In this document: piece by piece, positions 18,238 to 28,227 of the stretch
Position numbering within the stretch: the first letter of the stretch is position 1
How the letters are laid out: each line of letters begins with the position of its first letter
DNA from: Rhizobium sp. Q54
Lineage (GTDB): Bacteria; Pseudomonadota; Alphaproteobacteria; Rhizobiales; Aestuariivirgaceae
Length of the DNA: 32,869 bases
Reading direction: 5' to 3'
NCBI GenBank assembly: GCA_945889445.1
Contig: CAMDBX010000044.1
Location: 1-32,869, forward strand
Position numbers and translations under genes: made by a program
The notes under the pieces: generated by a model
The model's database searches: none
Told to the model about the DNA's origin: nothing
What the model saw: the letters and a program-made list of their open reading frames with translations, nothing else

Positions 18238-19365
18238 ATGACGACCACAAAACCGGCCACGCGCCCGGAATGCGCGCATTTTTCTTCTGGCCCCTGCGCC
18301 AAGATTCCTGGCTGGACAGCCGAACTCCTCAACACTGACGCTCTGGGACGCTCGCATCGTTCGAGCCTCGGCAAGGCGCGCCTGAAGCGCGCCATCGAGC
18401 TGACCCGCGAGGTGCTGGAGGTTCCAGCAACGCATCTCATCGGCGTCGTCCCGGCGTCCGATACGGGTGCCGTCGAAATGGCGATGTGGTCGCTGCTTGG
18501 CGCCCGGCCGGTCGACATGCTGGCCTGGGAGAGCTTCGGAGACGGATGGGTTTCCGACGTGGTGAAGCAGCTGAAGCTCAAGGATGCCCACAAGATTGCT
18601 GCGGGCTATGGAGCACTTCCCGATCTCTCCACTGTAGATTTTGATCATGACGTGGTGTTCACCTGGAATGGCACGACGTCCGGCGTGCGCGTTGCGGATG
18701 CGAACTGGATTCCGGATGACCGCAAGGGTCTGACGATCTGCGATGCGACGTCGGCCGCCTTTGCACAGCCACTCGATTTCTCAAAGCTCGATGTCGTTAC
18801 CTTCTCCTGGCAGAAGGTGCTGGGCGGGGAAGGTGCGCATGGCGTGTTGATCCTCGGCCCGCGCGCCGTGGAGCGCCTGGAGAGCTACGTTCCGGCCTGG
18901 CCGCTTCCGAAGATCTTCCGCCTCACCAGCGGTGGCAAGCTGATTGCCGGGATATTCGAAGGCGAGACCATCAACACGCCCTCGATGCTGTGCGTCGAGG
19001 ACTGCATCGTGGCGCTGGAATGGGCCCAGAAGGTCGGAGGCCTAAAGGGCCTCATGGCCCGCGCCGATGCCAATGCGGCTGTCGTTCAGAAGTGGATCGA
19101 CTCGCGTGATTTCGCGGCAAACCTCGCCAAGGTCGAGGCCACGCGCTCCAACACCTCGGTCTGCCTGACACTGCAGGCCGAAGAGAGTGTGCCGAAGAAA
19201 ATGGTCAAGCTGCTAGAGGCCGAGAAGGCCGCGTTCGACATCGGCTCCTATCGCGATGCGCCGCCCGGCCTTCGCATCTGGTGCGGCGCCACTGTGGAGA
19301 CCGCCGATCTTGAAGCGCTGATGCCGTGGCTCGACTGGGCCTATGCCCAGGCGACCGCCGGCTGA
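18238..19365 (+). CDS. serC: Phosphoserine aminotransferase SerC
   Basis: SerC is a PLP enzyme that converts 3-phosphohydroxypyruvate and glutamate to O-phosphoserine, the second step of serine synthesis. It may also act on the related vitamin B6 intermediate. The ATG at 18238 has GGAG six bases upstream; the in-frame ATG at 18226 overlaps its own AAGG and is less likely. The 375-residue protein shows the family start [12 protein letters not shown] and [12 protein letters not shown]. The PLP lysine is K193 in [13 protein letters not shown]. The sequence is of the type found in alphaproteobacteria, which lacks the E. coli-like N-terminus. serA follows 38 bases later, so its substrate is made by the next gene of the operon. 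Confidence 0.95.
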   Translation: MTTTKPATRPECAHFSSGPCAKIPGWTAELLNTDALGRSHRSSLGKARLKRAIELTREVLEVPATHLIGVVPASDTGAVEMAMWSLLGARPVDMLAWESFGDGWVSDVVKQLKLKDAHKIAAGYGALPDLSTVDFDHDVVFTWNGTTSGVRVADANWIPDDRKGLTICDATSAAFAQPLDFSKLDVVTFSWQKVLGGEGAHGVLILGPRAVERLESYVPAWPLPKIFRLTSGGKLIAGIFEGETINTPSMLCVEDCIVALEWAQKVGGLKGLMARADANAAVVQKWIDSRDFAANLAKVEATRSNTSVCLTLQAEESVPKKMVKLLEAEKAAFDIGSYRDAPPGLRIWCGATVETADLEALMPWLDWAYAQATAG

Positions 19366-19403
19366 TCTCGTTTCCTCTTCATCTCAAATCAGGAGTGTCC
19401 TCC

Positions 19404-20990
19404 ATGGCTCCCCGTGTGCTCGTTTCCGACAAACTCTCAGAAACTGCCGTGCAGATCTTCCGCGACCGTGGCGTGGAGGTGGACTACCTTCCCGATCTCG
19501 GGAAGGACAAGGATGCGCTGCTCGCCGCCATTTCCAGTTATGATGGTCTCGCCATTCGTTCTGCCACCAAGGTGACGCCGAAGATCATCGCTGCCGCGAC
19601 CAAGCTCAAGGTCATCGGCCGTGCTGGCATCGGCGTCGACAATGTCGACATCCCAGCCGCCACCCAGCGTGGCATCGTGGTCATGAACACGCCCTTCGGA
19701 AATGCCATCACCACCGCCGAGCACGCGATCTCGATGATGATGGCGTTGGCCCGCCAGATTCCTGAGGCCAATGCCTCCACCCATGCGGGCAAGTGGGAGA
19801 AGAACCGCTTCATGGGTGTGGAACTGTTCAACAAGACGCTGGGAGTCATTGGCTGCGGCAACATCGGCGCCATCGTCGCCGACCGCGCGCTGGGCCTCCG
19901 GATGAAGGTCATCGCCTTCGACCCGTTCCTGTCGCCCGAACGCGCCATCGAGATCGGTGTCGAGAAGGTGGAGTTGGACGAGATCTTCCGCCGCTCCGAT
20001 TTCATTACGTTGCACACGCCGCTGACCGATAAGACCCGCAACATCATCGATGCTGCGGCACTGGCCAAGTGCAAGAAAGGTGTCCGAATCATCAATTGCG
20101 CACGCGGCGGACTGGTCGTCGAGGACGCCCTCTATGACGCGCTGAAATCCGGCCATGTGGCGGGTGCTGCCCTCGACGTGTTCGAGGTGGAGCCTGCCAC
20201 CAGCCATAAGCTGTTCGAACTCGACAATGTGGTGGCGACGCCACATCTGGGCGCCTCGACAGGGGAGGCGCAGGAGAATGTGGCGCTGCAGGTGGCAGAG
20301 CAGATGGCGGATTACCTGATCACGGGTGCGGTCTCCAACGCGCTCAACATGCCGTCGATCTCGGCGGACGAGGCCCCGCGCCTTCGACCCTTCATCGCGG
20401 TGGCAGAGAAGCTCGGTTCCTTCGCGGGGCAGCTTACCGATGAACCCGTCACCGGCATCATCATCGAATATGCGGGCGACGTGGGAGAGATGAATACCAA
20501 GGCGCTCACCTCGGCCGCCTTGTCGGGCGTTCTTCAGCCCATGCTCGGGACGGTGAACATGGTATCGGCCCCGGTGGTTGCGCGCGAGCGCGGCATCAAG
20601 GTGGATGAGGTCAAGCAGACACAGCGCGGCGCCTATGAGACCTATATCCGGCTCACCGTGAAAACGGCCCATCTGGAACGCTCGGTTGCCGGGACGGTGT
20701 TCTCGGACGGCAAGGCGCGCGTCATCCAGATCAAGGGCATCGACATGGAGGCCGAGTTCGGCCCGCACATGCTCTATGTGACGAACGAGGACAAGCCGGG
20801 CTTCATCGGCGCCCTTGGCACCATCCTGGGCAATGCCGGGGTCAACATCGCCACCTTCAACCTCGGCCGTCGTGCGCAGGGTGGAGAGGCGATCTGTCTC
20901 GTCTCCATCGATGAAGCGCCGCCCGCCGCCGTGCTGCAGGCTGTTGCCAAGCTGCCGCAGGTGAAACAGGCCAAGCCGCTCGCCTTCTGA
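19404..20990 (+). CDS. serA: D-3-phosphoglycerate dehydrogenase SerA (long form)
   Basis: SerA oxidises 3-phosphoglycerate with NAD, the committed step of serine synthesis. The start at 19404 has AGGAG eight bases upstream and gives 528 residues, the long form with an extra regulatory domain. Domain order is: substrate domain (1-100 and 285-315), NAD domain with GCGNIG near 151-156, INCARGG with the catalytic Arg near 235, and the catalytic His in ATPHLGAST near 280. An allosteric substrate-binding domain follows (about 320-450), and then a C-terminal ACT domain (about 455-528, VTNEDKPGFIGALGT and GVNIATFNLGR). The ACT domain is the serine-sensing site in family members. It is second in the serC-serA operon. 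Confidence 0.96.
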   Translation: MAPRVLVSDKLSETAVQIFRDRGVEVDYLPDLGKDKDALLAAISSYDGLAIRSATKVTPKIIAAATKLKVIGRAGIGVDNVDIPAATQRGIVVMNTPFGNAITTAEHAISMMMALARQIPEANASTHAGKWEKNRFMGVELFNKTLGVIGCGNIGAIVADRALGLRMKVIAFDPFLSPERAIEIGVEKVELDEIFRRSDFITLHTPLTDKTRNIIDAAALAKCKKGVRIINCARGGLVVEDALYDALKSGHVAGAALDVFEVEPATSHKLFELDNVVATPHLGASTGEAQENVALQVAEQMADYLITGAVSNALNMPSISADEAPRLRPFIAVAEKLGSFAGQLTDEPVTGIIIEYAGDVGEMNTKALTSAALSGVLQPMLGTVNMVSAPVVARERGIKVDEVKQTQRGAYETYIRLTVKTAHLERSVAGTVFSDGKARVIQIKGIDMEAEFGPHMLYVTNEDKPGFIGALGTILGNAGVNIATFNLGRRAQGGEAICLVSIDEAPPAAVLQAVAKLPQVKQAKPLAF

Positions 20991-21006
20991 TTTGCGTGGC
21001 GGCGGG

Positions 21007-22461
21007 TTACTGCCCGCCGCCCAGCATCTTGGAGAGGTCGACACCGTTCACGGTGAGGGCGCCGGCTTCGGTTCCCACGATCTGCCACGACAGTGCGCCG
21101 TCGGCCTCGGCCTTGCCGAGACCTTTCACCAGCAGCAGCGCGGCGCTCATCTGCTGGATGTCCGGCGTGGCGGCCTGCAGCGCCGTCATGGTTTCATCCA
21201 TGCCCTTCAGCTTCACCAGCACCTCTCCGGCGGGCATGGCCACGGGCCCAGCCGTCATGCTGCCGGCTGCCGTCAGGTCATACAGATTGGCTAGGATATC
21301 GCTCGGGTCGAGCGTAATGGTGACACTGCCCTTTGGCATCAGGGCCTGCATCAGCGGTGCATCGAGGTCCTGGGGCATTGGTTCGGGCTTCGTCAGGTCA
21401 AGCTTATCGAGGATCAGTGCTGCGGGAGCGGCAAGGTCGAAGCCAGCCACGCTCACGTCGAGGCTGAAATTCTCCGGCACGAGCCCCGCGGCCCAGGGCG
21501 GCAGAAGTGCGGTTGGCACCTGAAGTCCGGTGAAGCTGAACGTCTCGCGCAGGCGGCCGTCGGCACTGATGCCATTCATCTCCGCGCCGAAGCCGAACTG
21601 CTTCACGGCGAACTGGCCGAAGGGTGAGGTGGCTGTGACGTCCTCCATCGTGCTGGTGCCGGTGAGGCTGTTGAACAAGGGAAGGGCGGCGCGTAGCTTG
21701 TCCTTGAAGGCTTCCTGCTCGGCGGCAATGGCCTTCTGGTCCGGGTGGACCACGAGCCAGGTGACGAGATCGCCGATGGCCTTCACTTTCAGCCCCTTCA
21801 CCGTGCCGTCCTGCTTGCCCGAGGGCGAGGCGATGACGAGGTCCATGGCAGGCGTGCTGCCGTCGGTGGATGCGGGAATGCTGATCGTCTCCCTGAAGCC
21901 GGTATAGGCATAGCGTGATGTGGCATCGGCGCTGTCGGACGTGCCCTCCATTGCTGTCTGCATGGTGACGGTGTCGATGGCATAGAGGATGCGGGTTGTG
22001 GTGCCGGCATCGTTCATCGTCTGGTCGGCGGTGATGCCCTTCAACTCGGCTGAACTGGTTGTGAAGCCGCCAAGTGCTGCGTCGAAAGTGCCGGTGGAGA
22101 CGACCGAGGTGATTGCGCCATTTGTCTCGCCCTGGCCCTTCACGCCGAAGGCAAAGGTGAGCGGTTGGTTCTGGTCAACCTTCCACTTGCCGCTTCCCTG
22201 GTCGGTGAGCGTCCACTCCAGCGGCGAAAGGCTGAGGCTAACAGTTGGATCCTTCACCTTGGCGAACAGCGGCGTCAGGTCGAGTTTCGCGGCATAGGAT
22301 TCGCCCGCAGTGGTGACACTCACGATGCCCGGTTCCGTGCCGAGATAGGATTGGAACAGGGCTGTCAGGCGCTGGGCTTCTTCCGGGGTCGCCGCAGCAA
22401 GGGTCGGGGTGCTCGCTCCCAGCACAAGGCCCAGGGCCAGAAATGAGAAAACAGATTTCAT
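21007..22461 (-). CDS. Large exported protein of unknown function
   Basis: The protein has 484 residues. A signal peptide of 22 residues (MKSVFSFLALGLVLGASTPTLA-AA) indicates export to the periplasm. The mature part is beta-rich and acidic, with short repeated themes of the type 'SxxEWTLTDQGSGKWKVDQNQPL' and 'GSMTAGPVAMPAGEVLVKL', and has almost no cysteine. The pattern of alternating strands and recurring GxFxxxLGxF turns suggests a lipid- or surface-handling beta scaffold, but this is only inference. I recall similar uncharacterised proteins of this length in Hyphomicrobiales but no domain name. It converges on serA with a gap of 16 bases, and its promoter region is shared with purA on the other strand. 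Confidence 0.8.
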   Translation of the reverse strand: MKSVFSFLALGLVLGASTPTLAAATPEEAQRLTALFQSYLGTEPGIVSVTTAGESYAAKLDLTPLFAKVKDPTVSLSLSPLEWTLTDQGSGKWKVDQNQPLTFAFGVKGQGETNGAITSVVSTGTFDAALGGFTTSSAELKGITADQTMNDAGTTTRILYAIDTVTMQTAMEGTSDSADATSRYAYTGFRETISIPASTDGSTPAMDLVIASPSGKQDGTVKGLKVKAIGDLVTWLVVHPDQKAIAAEQEAFKDKLRAALPLFNSLTGTSTMEDVTATSPFGQFAVKQFGFGAEMNGISADGRLRETFSFTGLQVPTALLPPWAAGLVPENFSLDVSVAGFDLAAPAALILDKLDLTKPEPMPQDLDAPLMQALMPKGSVTITLDPSDILANLYDLTAAGSMTAGPVAMPAGEVLVKLKGMDETMTALQAATPDIQQMSAALLLVKGLGKAEADGALSWQIVGTEAGALTVNGVDLSKMLGGGQ

Positions 22462-22649
22462 GGCTTGTATTCTCCGCTGGTTACTCGCCGGAGGCTTGCA
22501 CCGCCGCGCCCCAAGGTCAACCGCCTCCCGGTGGCGGCGCAGCCCTGCTTTTCTCCGGTTTGCCTTCTGCCCCCGATGGTGTAAGAGCCCGGAACGGCTC
22601 CGGAAGCAAACCCTCCCGGGGCCGTTCCTGTGTCTGAAAGGGGCCTGAA

Positions 22650-23942
<1,293 letters not shown>

Positions 23943-23984
23943 GCGCAGCCTAATCGCCCTCTACCCTTCTCAGGCTTTCACTTT

Positions 23985-24002
23985 GGCCGGGCTTGCCCGG
24001 CC
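23985..24002. repeat. REP-like palindrome / possible terminator after purA
   Basis: GGCCGGG and CCCGGCC close over CTTG. It lies 43 bases after the purA stop, preceded by CTTT. It may serve as a transcription end for purA and for the converging ppk2. Confidence 0.55.
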
Positions 24003-24025
24003 ACCGTATCTGGGGCCACGAAAAA

Positions 24026-24049
24026 TTGCCCCGGGTCTGGCCCGGGCAA
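24026..24049. repeat. Second REP-like palindrome between purA and ppk2
   Basis: TTGCCC-C-GGG pairs with CCCGGGCAA, nine pairs with one bulged C. It is preceded by AAAAA, so on the minus strand it reads as a hairpin followed by TTTTT: a plausible terminator for the minus-strand ppk2. Confidence 0.55.
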
Positions 24050-24074
24050 GCTGCAAAGAGATGGTGAGGCTTGC

Positions 24075-25037
24075 CTACCGTTTCGACTTCCCCGGCCTGA
24101 GCGTCTTGCCGAGGATGTGGTCATCGCGCCCGATCACATGCGCCGTCGTGCCGACGATCAGCGGGTCGGGGCCCGTCACCACCTTGGCGTTCTTGTTGGG
24201 GTAGGGGATCGAGGACAGGAAGAACTGCATGCAGTTCAGTCGCGCCCGCTTCTTGTCGTCGGACTTGATGATGGTCCAGGGTGAGTCTGCCGTGTCGGTG
24301 TAGAAGAACATCGCCTCCTTGGCCTCGGTATAGTCATCCCACTTGTCGAGCGATGCCATGTCGATGGGTGACAGCTTCCACTGTTTCAAGGGGTCGTTCC
24401 CGCGTGACTGGAAGCGGTGCAACTGTTCCTCGCGGGTGACCGAGAACCAAAACTTGAACAGCCGGATGCCCGAACGGACCAGCATGCGCTCGAGGTCCGG
24501 GCACTGGCGCATGAATTCGAGGTAGTCGTTGGGCGTGCAGAAGCCCATGACACGCTCGACGCCGGCACGATTGTACCAGGAGCGGTCGAAGAACACGATT
24601 TCGCCGCCAGCCGGCAGGTTCTCGATGTAGCGCTGGAAGTACCATTGCGTGCGTTCGCGCTCATTGGGTTTTTCCAGCGCCACCACGCGTGCGCCGCGGG
24701 GGTTGAGGTGTTCCATGAAGCGCTTGATGGTGCCGCCCTTGCCCGCGGCATCCCGGCCCTCGAAGAGCACGATGATGCGCTCGCCTGTCTCCTTGACCCA
24801 GTTCTGCAGCTTGAGAAGTTCGACCTGCAGTTTGGCCATCTCCTCCTCATAGACCTTGTTGCCCATGCGGGTCTTGTAGGGAAACTCGCCGCTCTCGAAA
24901 GCATGGCGGATGGCCTCTGGATTGTGCCGGAGCCGCGCCAGCGAAGGGCGCGGCGGCGCCTGTTCTTGTTTCGGGGCAGGCGTGGTGGTGGTTTGCTCGG
25001 CCGGCTTGGCCGCGGCTGTGGTGCTGGTGTCGGTCAT
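24075..25037 (-). CDS. ppk2: Polyphosphate kinase 2
   Basis: PPK2 enzymes transfer phosphate between polyphosphate and nucleoside di- or monophosphates, usually in the direction of GTP or ATP formation. The 320-residue protein has a disordered Thr/Ala/Pro-rich N-terminus (1-35) and then a one-domain P-loop kinase. Walker A is GRDAAGKGGT at 94-103, Walker B is FDRSWYNRAG at 150-159, and the lid has RGNDPLKQWKLSPID. One-domain architecture and length fit the class that acts on nucleoside diphosphates; substrate preference cannot be read from sequence here. It is last of three minus-strand genes. A TTGA-N6-TCAA box lies 60-73 bases before the ATG, so expression may respond to oxygen. Confidence 0.93.
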   Translation of the reverse strand: MTDTSTTAAAKPAEQTTTTPAPKQEQAPPRPSLARLRHNPEAIRHAFESGEFPYKTRMGNKVYEEEMAKLQVELLKLQNWVKETGERIIVLFEGRDAAGKGGTIKRFMEHLNPRGARVVALEKPNERERTQWYFQRYIENLPAGGEIVFFDRSWYNRAGVERVMGFCTPNDYLEFMRQCPDLERMLVRSGIRLFKFWFSVTREEQLHRFQSRGNDPLKQWKLSPIDMASLDKWDDYTEAKEAMFFYTDTADSPWTIIKSDDKKRARLNCMQFFLSSIPYPNKNAKVVTGPDPLIVGTTAHVIGRDDHILGKTLRPGKSKR

Positions 25038-25096
25038 CTGGCCCCCGCTGAAGCATCGTGAGTGGCGGAGTGTGCGCCGCTCAGCCGGTGGCGCCC

Positions 25097-25110
25097 TTGA
25101 CCTTGATCAA
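25097..25110 (-). promoter_or_regulatory. FNR/FixK-type box upstream of ppk2
   Basis: TTGAC-CTTG-ATCAA fits the FNR/FixK consensus TTGA-N6-TCAA on both halves and sits inside the perfect palindrome context CCTTGATCAAGG. Centred at about 25103, it would place a class II start near 25062 and a 25-base leader before ppk2. The -10 region there is poor, so it is a motif-based call. Confidence 0.4.
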
Positions 25111-25113
25111 GGA

Positions 25114-25857
25114 TCAGAAGTCCCGGCGCTCGACGAAATAGCCGTACAGCGAAGTCAGTATGGATGCATTGAAGAAGGCGTAGGTGATCTGCAGTACCAG
25201 CGAGGCGAGCATGGCAAACGCGTCGCCGAGCACGGGTTGCACCTGGGCGATGCCGCTGGCCACGACGATCAGTGCCAGCAGTCCTCCAAAGAGGATCATT
25301 CCATTGAGCACGAGCACGCCGAGGCAGGGCCAGAAATTGCCGGACGTGGCATCCCATGCGCTCCGGAAGGTGAAGTTGCGGTTGCCCAGTGCCACCGCAG
25401 GCAGTTTGACCGACAAGCGCGTGACGGCGCCCCACACCAGAAGCAGCGCCGGAATGGCAAAGGTCACGGCGGCGGGCAACAGCAACATTGTTGTAATGGC
25501 CAGCAGCAGGGGAACCGCCATCGCCATTAGCAGCAGGAAGTGGTTCCCGAAGTAGCGCAGGCTGTTGGCGTTGATTCGTAGCCCGTGCCCCACCTCGTCG
25601 AGAAGGATGAAGCGGTGCCAGCTGACTGACATGGCGGAGATGGCGAGGAGAGATACGAGGGACGTGGCGATCTGCACCAGAGCCGCCGATGTCATTTCTT
25701 GTGCGGACGGATCAGGCGGGCCGAAATAGACTTGGGCAATGGCGCAAACCAGCAGCACCGGAAGCCAGGCGAATGCAATGCGCGCCGCGACCTTCCGGTA
25801 GGTCCAGACCGAATTGAGCGCGTGGGTGATCGCCTTGGTGGGTGAAAGCTTGCGCAT
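25114..25857 (-). CDS. Polytopic inner-membrane protein of unknown function
   Basis: The protein has 247 residues from the ATG at 25857; an upstream in-frame ATG at 25920 would add 21 residues without membrane character. About six hydrophobic segments are visible: FAWLPVLLVCAIAQVYF, IATSLVSLLAISAM, FLLLMAMAVPLLLAI, LLLPAAVTFAIPALLLVWGA, VLVLNGMILFGGLLALIVVAS and AFAMLASLVLQITYAFF. The basic cytoplasmic N-terminus and the SLYGYFVER end are typical of small YciC-like or 'glycerophosphoryl diester phosphodiesterase membrane region' proteins, but no diagnostic motif is present. It follows the EAL gene on the same strand after 74 bases and precedes ppk2 by 76 bases, so a loose operon is possible. 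Confidence 0.75.
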   Translation of the reverse strand: MRKLSPTKAITHALNSVWTYRKVAARIAFAWLPVLLVCAIAQVYFGPPDPSAQEMTSAALVQIATSLVSLLAISAMSVSWHRFILLDEVGHGLRINANSLRYFGNHFLLLMAMAVPLLLAITTMLLLPAAVTFAIPALLLVWGAVTRLSVKLPAVALGNRNFTFRSAWDATSGNFWPCLGVLVLNGMILFGGLLALIVVASGIAQVQPVLGDAFAMLASLVLQITYAFFNASILTSLYGYFVERRDF

Positions 25858-25931
25858 GCTGCCCGTTTGGTTTGAGTGTGGGCGCAAACTAGACTGCCGG
25901 GCACGGCAAGGAAAGTGCAAAGCGGCGGGCT

Positions 25932-27449
25932 TCAGGCTGCACTCCGGCGTGCCGGCCTGGGGCGCCGGGTAAGATCCTCCGCGAAGTTGCGCAAGATGAT
26001 GGCCGCCAGTTCGCCCAGCGCAGCCGGTCTGCCCAGCAGGTAGCCCTGCGCGAGGTCGCAGCCGATGTCGCGCAGCAGCGACAGCTGACGCTGCGTCTCA
26101 ATCCCTTCCGCCGTCACCGTCATGCTGAGCCCATGGCCCAGGCGCACGATGGCGCGAAGTACATTCCGGGCCGAGGCGGAATGATCGAGTGCGGCCGCGA
26201 AGCTCCGATCGATCTTGAGTTTCGAGAATGGAAACTTGCACAGATAGGAGAGGCTCGAGTAGCCGGTGCCGAAATCGTCGAGTGCCACGCCGACACCCAT
26301 GTCGCGCAGAATCCGCAGTTGGCCCAGCACCAGTTCACTGTCGGTCATCAGCGTGCCTTCGGTGATTTCCACCTCGAGGCGATAGGCGGGCAGGGCGTGG
26401 CGCTGCAGGGCGCGGCGGATGGTGGTGATCAGTGTGCCGGAATGGAAGTCGGCGGGCGAGAGGTTGACTGCGACCACGAGATGCGCCGGCCACTGTGCCG
26501 CTACCCGGCAGGCCTCCTCCACCGCCCACTTTCCAATGTCAACGATGAGGCCGAGCTCCTCTGCCAAAGGAATGAATTCGGACGGCGGGATCGGTCCGAT
26601 CTCGGGGTCATGCAGCCGGATCAATGCTTCGAAGCCGACAAGTTCGCCGGTGCGCATGGCATGGACGGGCTGAAAATCGAGCCGCAGCGCATCGCCGCTC
26701 ACGGCGTTGCGCAAGGCGCGCTGCAATGCCAGGCGCCGCTGTGCATGTGCCGCGATGTCGGGCGAGTGGAACCCATAGCCCGGCTTGCCCTGCCGCCGTG
26801 CCTCCGCCAGTGCCAATTCGGCACTGCTCACCAGTTCGCACAAGCGCTGGCCGTCATTGGGAGCAAGGGCAATGCCGGCGTGGCAGGTCACGGATGCCGC
26901 CAGGCCCGAGAAGCCAGGTCCGGCGGCGAGGTTCATGGTCAGTTCGCGGGCAAGTTCCAATGTGGCCATCGCGTCCGCCCCGGGTGGCAGCGCCACCAGA
27001 AAGCGCTCCTCGCTCCAGTGCGTCGCCCGCGCCCCTTCGGGCAACAGAGCGGCCAGCCGCTGCTGGGCGTCTTCAGCGGCACGATCGCTGGCCTCGCTCC
27101 GCGCGTCGCGGCTCGCCCAGGCAAGACCGGTGAGTTCGCACAGGATGACGGCCGCGAAGCCAGGGGCACGGCCTTCGGCCTCTGCAACCAAGGTCTGTCT
27201 CGGCAACAGTCCGGGCATTGCCTTGCCGGCCCTTTGCGGCGCGAAAGCAGCAACCAAGGTGCCGGCGGCGAGCAGGGCTCCGGCAAACGCCGCCTGGGCG
27301 CCTGGCCCTGCTTGTGCCCAAATGCCCTGCGAAGCCGTGACAATGCCACCCGACAGGCCCGCCACCAAAGACGATGCCATGAGCCAGCCTTGCCGGGTTA
27401 CATTCACCGGAAGACTTGCCGTGCCGAATCTGGCCAATTCTCTGCGCAT
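25932..27449 (-). CDS. Membrane-bound c-di-GMP phosphodiesterase (degenerate GGDEF + EAL)
   Basis: The start at 27449 is chosen for its AAGGAG site six bases upstream; an ATG at 27542 has none. The protein has 505 residues. Two membrane helices lie at about 21-45 and 54-70. A GGDEF-like domain (about 85-230) has lost its signature: the active loop reads SEERF at about 146-150, so it cannot be a cyclase. The EAL domain (about 245-495) keeps all metal and catalytic residues: E274 in EALIR, N329 in NLSP, E361 in EITE, D391-D392 in DDFGTG, K412 in KIDRSF, E448 in TAEGIE and Q468 in AQGYLLG. It should hydrolyse c-di-GMP. The inactive GGDEF part may sense GTP or mediate dimerisation. Confidence 0.93.
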   Translation of the reverse strand: MRRELARFGTASLPVNVTRQGWLMASSLVAGLSGGIVTASQGIWAQAGPGAQAAFAGALLAAGTLVAAFAPQRAGKAMPGLLPRQTLVAEAEGRAPGFAAVILCELTGLAWASRDARSEASDRAAEDAQQRLAALLPEGARATHWSEERFLVALPPGADAMATLELARELTMNLAAGPGFSGLAASVTCHAGIALAPNDGQRLCELVSSAELALAEARRQGKPGYGFHSPDIAAHAQRRLALQRALRNAVSGDALRLDFQPVHAMRTGELVGFEALIRLHDPEIGPIPPSEFIPLAEELGLIVDIGKWAVEEACRVAAQWPAHLVVAVNLSPADFHSGTLITTIRRALQRHALPAYRLEVEITEGTLMTDSELVLGQLRILRDMGVGVALDDFGTGYSSLSYLCKFPFSKLKIDRSFAAALDHSASARNVLRAIVRLGHGLSMTVTAEGIETQRQLSLLRDIGCDLAQGYLLGRPAALGELAAIILRNFAEDLTRRPRPARRSAA

Positions 27450-27563
27450 CAGGGTCTCCTTGCTCAGGCGTTCCCATGGTGGCGGGAGAAGGTTACGGAA
27501 CGTGCATTTCATCAAAGTAAACAACTTTAAATTGATTACCATGGTTCATGGAGTCTTGTCCTG

Positions 27564-28139
27564 ATGCTCTGCAGCCCAACCCGACGCCTGTTGTGTCTTG
27601 GTCTCGTCGGCCTCGCGGCGTCCGTCCATCCTGCCTTGGCCGGCCCCTACCTCGACTATGCGAAGGGCCTCGCCGCACGGCCGCCGAAGGGCTCGCGTTA
27701 CCGCCCGGATCTCGAGGCTGAACTCGTCGGCCTTCTCAACGCCTATCGCGACCAGAAGGGCAAGGCTCCGATTGCTGCCGACCCCGCCTTCCAGGAAGCA
27801 GCACGTGCCCATGCCGCCGACATGATGCTGAACGACTTCATGGGCCACTCCTCATCCACCGGCATGAGCTTCCAGGGCCGCATGGCGGCTTTCGTCGGCG
27901 ACGTGACCAAGTATCCCTCGATCGGCGAGAACGCCGCCCGCGATACGCAGGACACGCCGGTTGACGAGTCAAAGGCGCGCGCCCTCTTCGAGCAGTGGGT
28001 GAAGAGCGCCCCTCACCGCAAGAACATGGTCAGCCGCAGCTTCGCCTTCGTATCCACGGGTGTCATCCAGCGGGCTGACAAAATCTGGGCGGTGCAGATC
28101 TTCTTTGCAGCGCCGCGGGCGAAGGGGCTTTTCCAATAG
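27564..28139 (+). CDS. Secreted CAP-domain (SCP/PR1-like) protein
   Basis: The protein has 191 residues. A signal peptide of about 26 residues ends at PALAGP. The CAP fold covers about 45-185, with the helix LVGLLNAYRDQKGKAPIAAD. The cavity residues are in AHAADMM, then MGHSS with a following R, IGENAARD, and WVKSAPHRKNMVSRSF. This pattern matches bacterial CAP/SCP proteins of the YkwD type, whose biochemical role in bacteria is mostly unknown. It is divergent from the EAL gene; the 114 bases between them are AT-rich and include the inverted repeat AAAGT-AAACA-ACTTT near 27514. It converges on rpoH. Confidence 0.9.
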   Translation: MLCSPTRRLLCLGLVGLAASVHPALAGPYLDYAKGLAARPPKGSRYRPDLEAELVGLLNAYRDQKGKAPIAADPAFQEAARAHAADMMLNDFMGHSSSTGMSFQGRMAAFVGDVTKYPSIGENAARDTQDTPVDESKARALFEQWVKSAPHRKNMVSRSFAFVSTGVIQRADKIWAVQIFFAAPRAKGLFQ

Positions 28140-28176
28140 GCTGCAGCGCTGGCTCTGACCCCGTTTACCAAAAGAA

Positions 28177-28199
28177 ATGGCCGGGTCGAGCCCGGCCAT
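28177..28199. repeat. REP-like palindrome between the CAP gene and rpoH
   Basis: ATGGCCGGG and CCCGGCCAT pair perfectly over a TCGAG loop. It lies between two converging genes and may serve both as terminator. This wording is typical of dispersed palindromes in Hyphomicrobiales. Confidence 0.6.
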
Positions 28200-28227
28200 G
28201 ATGACGAAATTGATGCGTTGGCGCTGC

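Noticed and set aside
19437-21044. 535-codon minus-strand frame opposite serA
   Set aside because: Antisense shadow of a well-identified gene; His/Asp/Arg-rich and without domains.
22462-22649. Possible purine riboswitch before purA
   Set aside because: No purine-aptamer core sequences or three-way junction can be seen; only GC-rich short hairpins.
24417-25061. 214-codon plus-strand frame opposite ppk2
   Set aside because: Antisense of the PPK2 P-loop domain; no independent evidence.
26133-27564. 465- and 259-codon plus-strand frames opposite the EAL gene
   Set aside because: Shadows; the minus-strand EAL protein has a full motif set and a good ribosome site.
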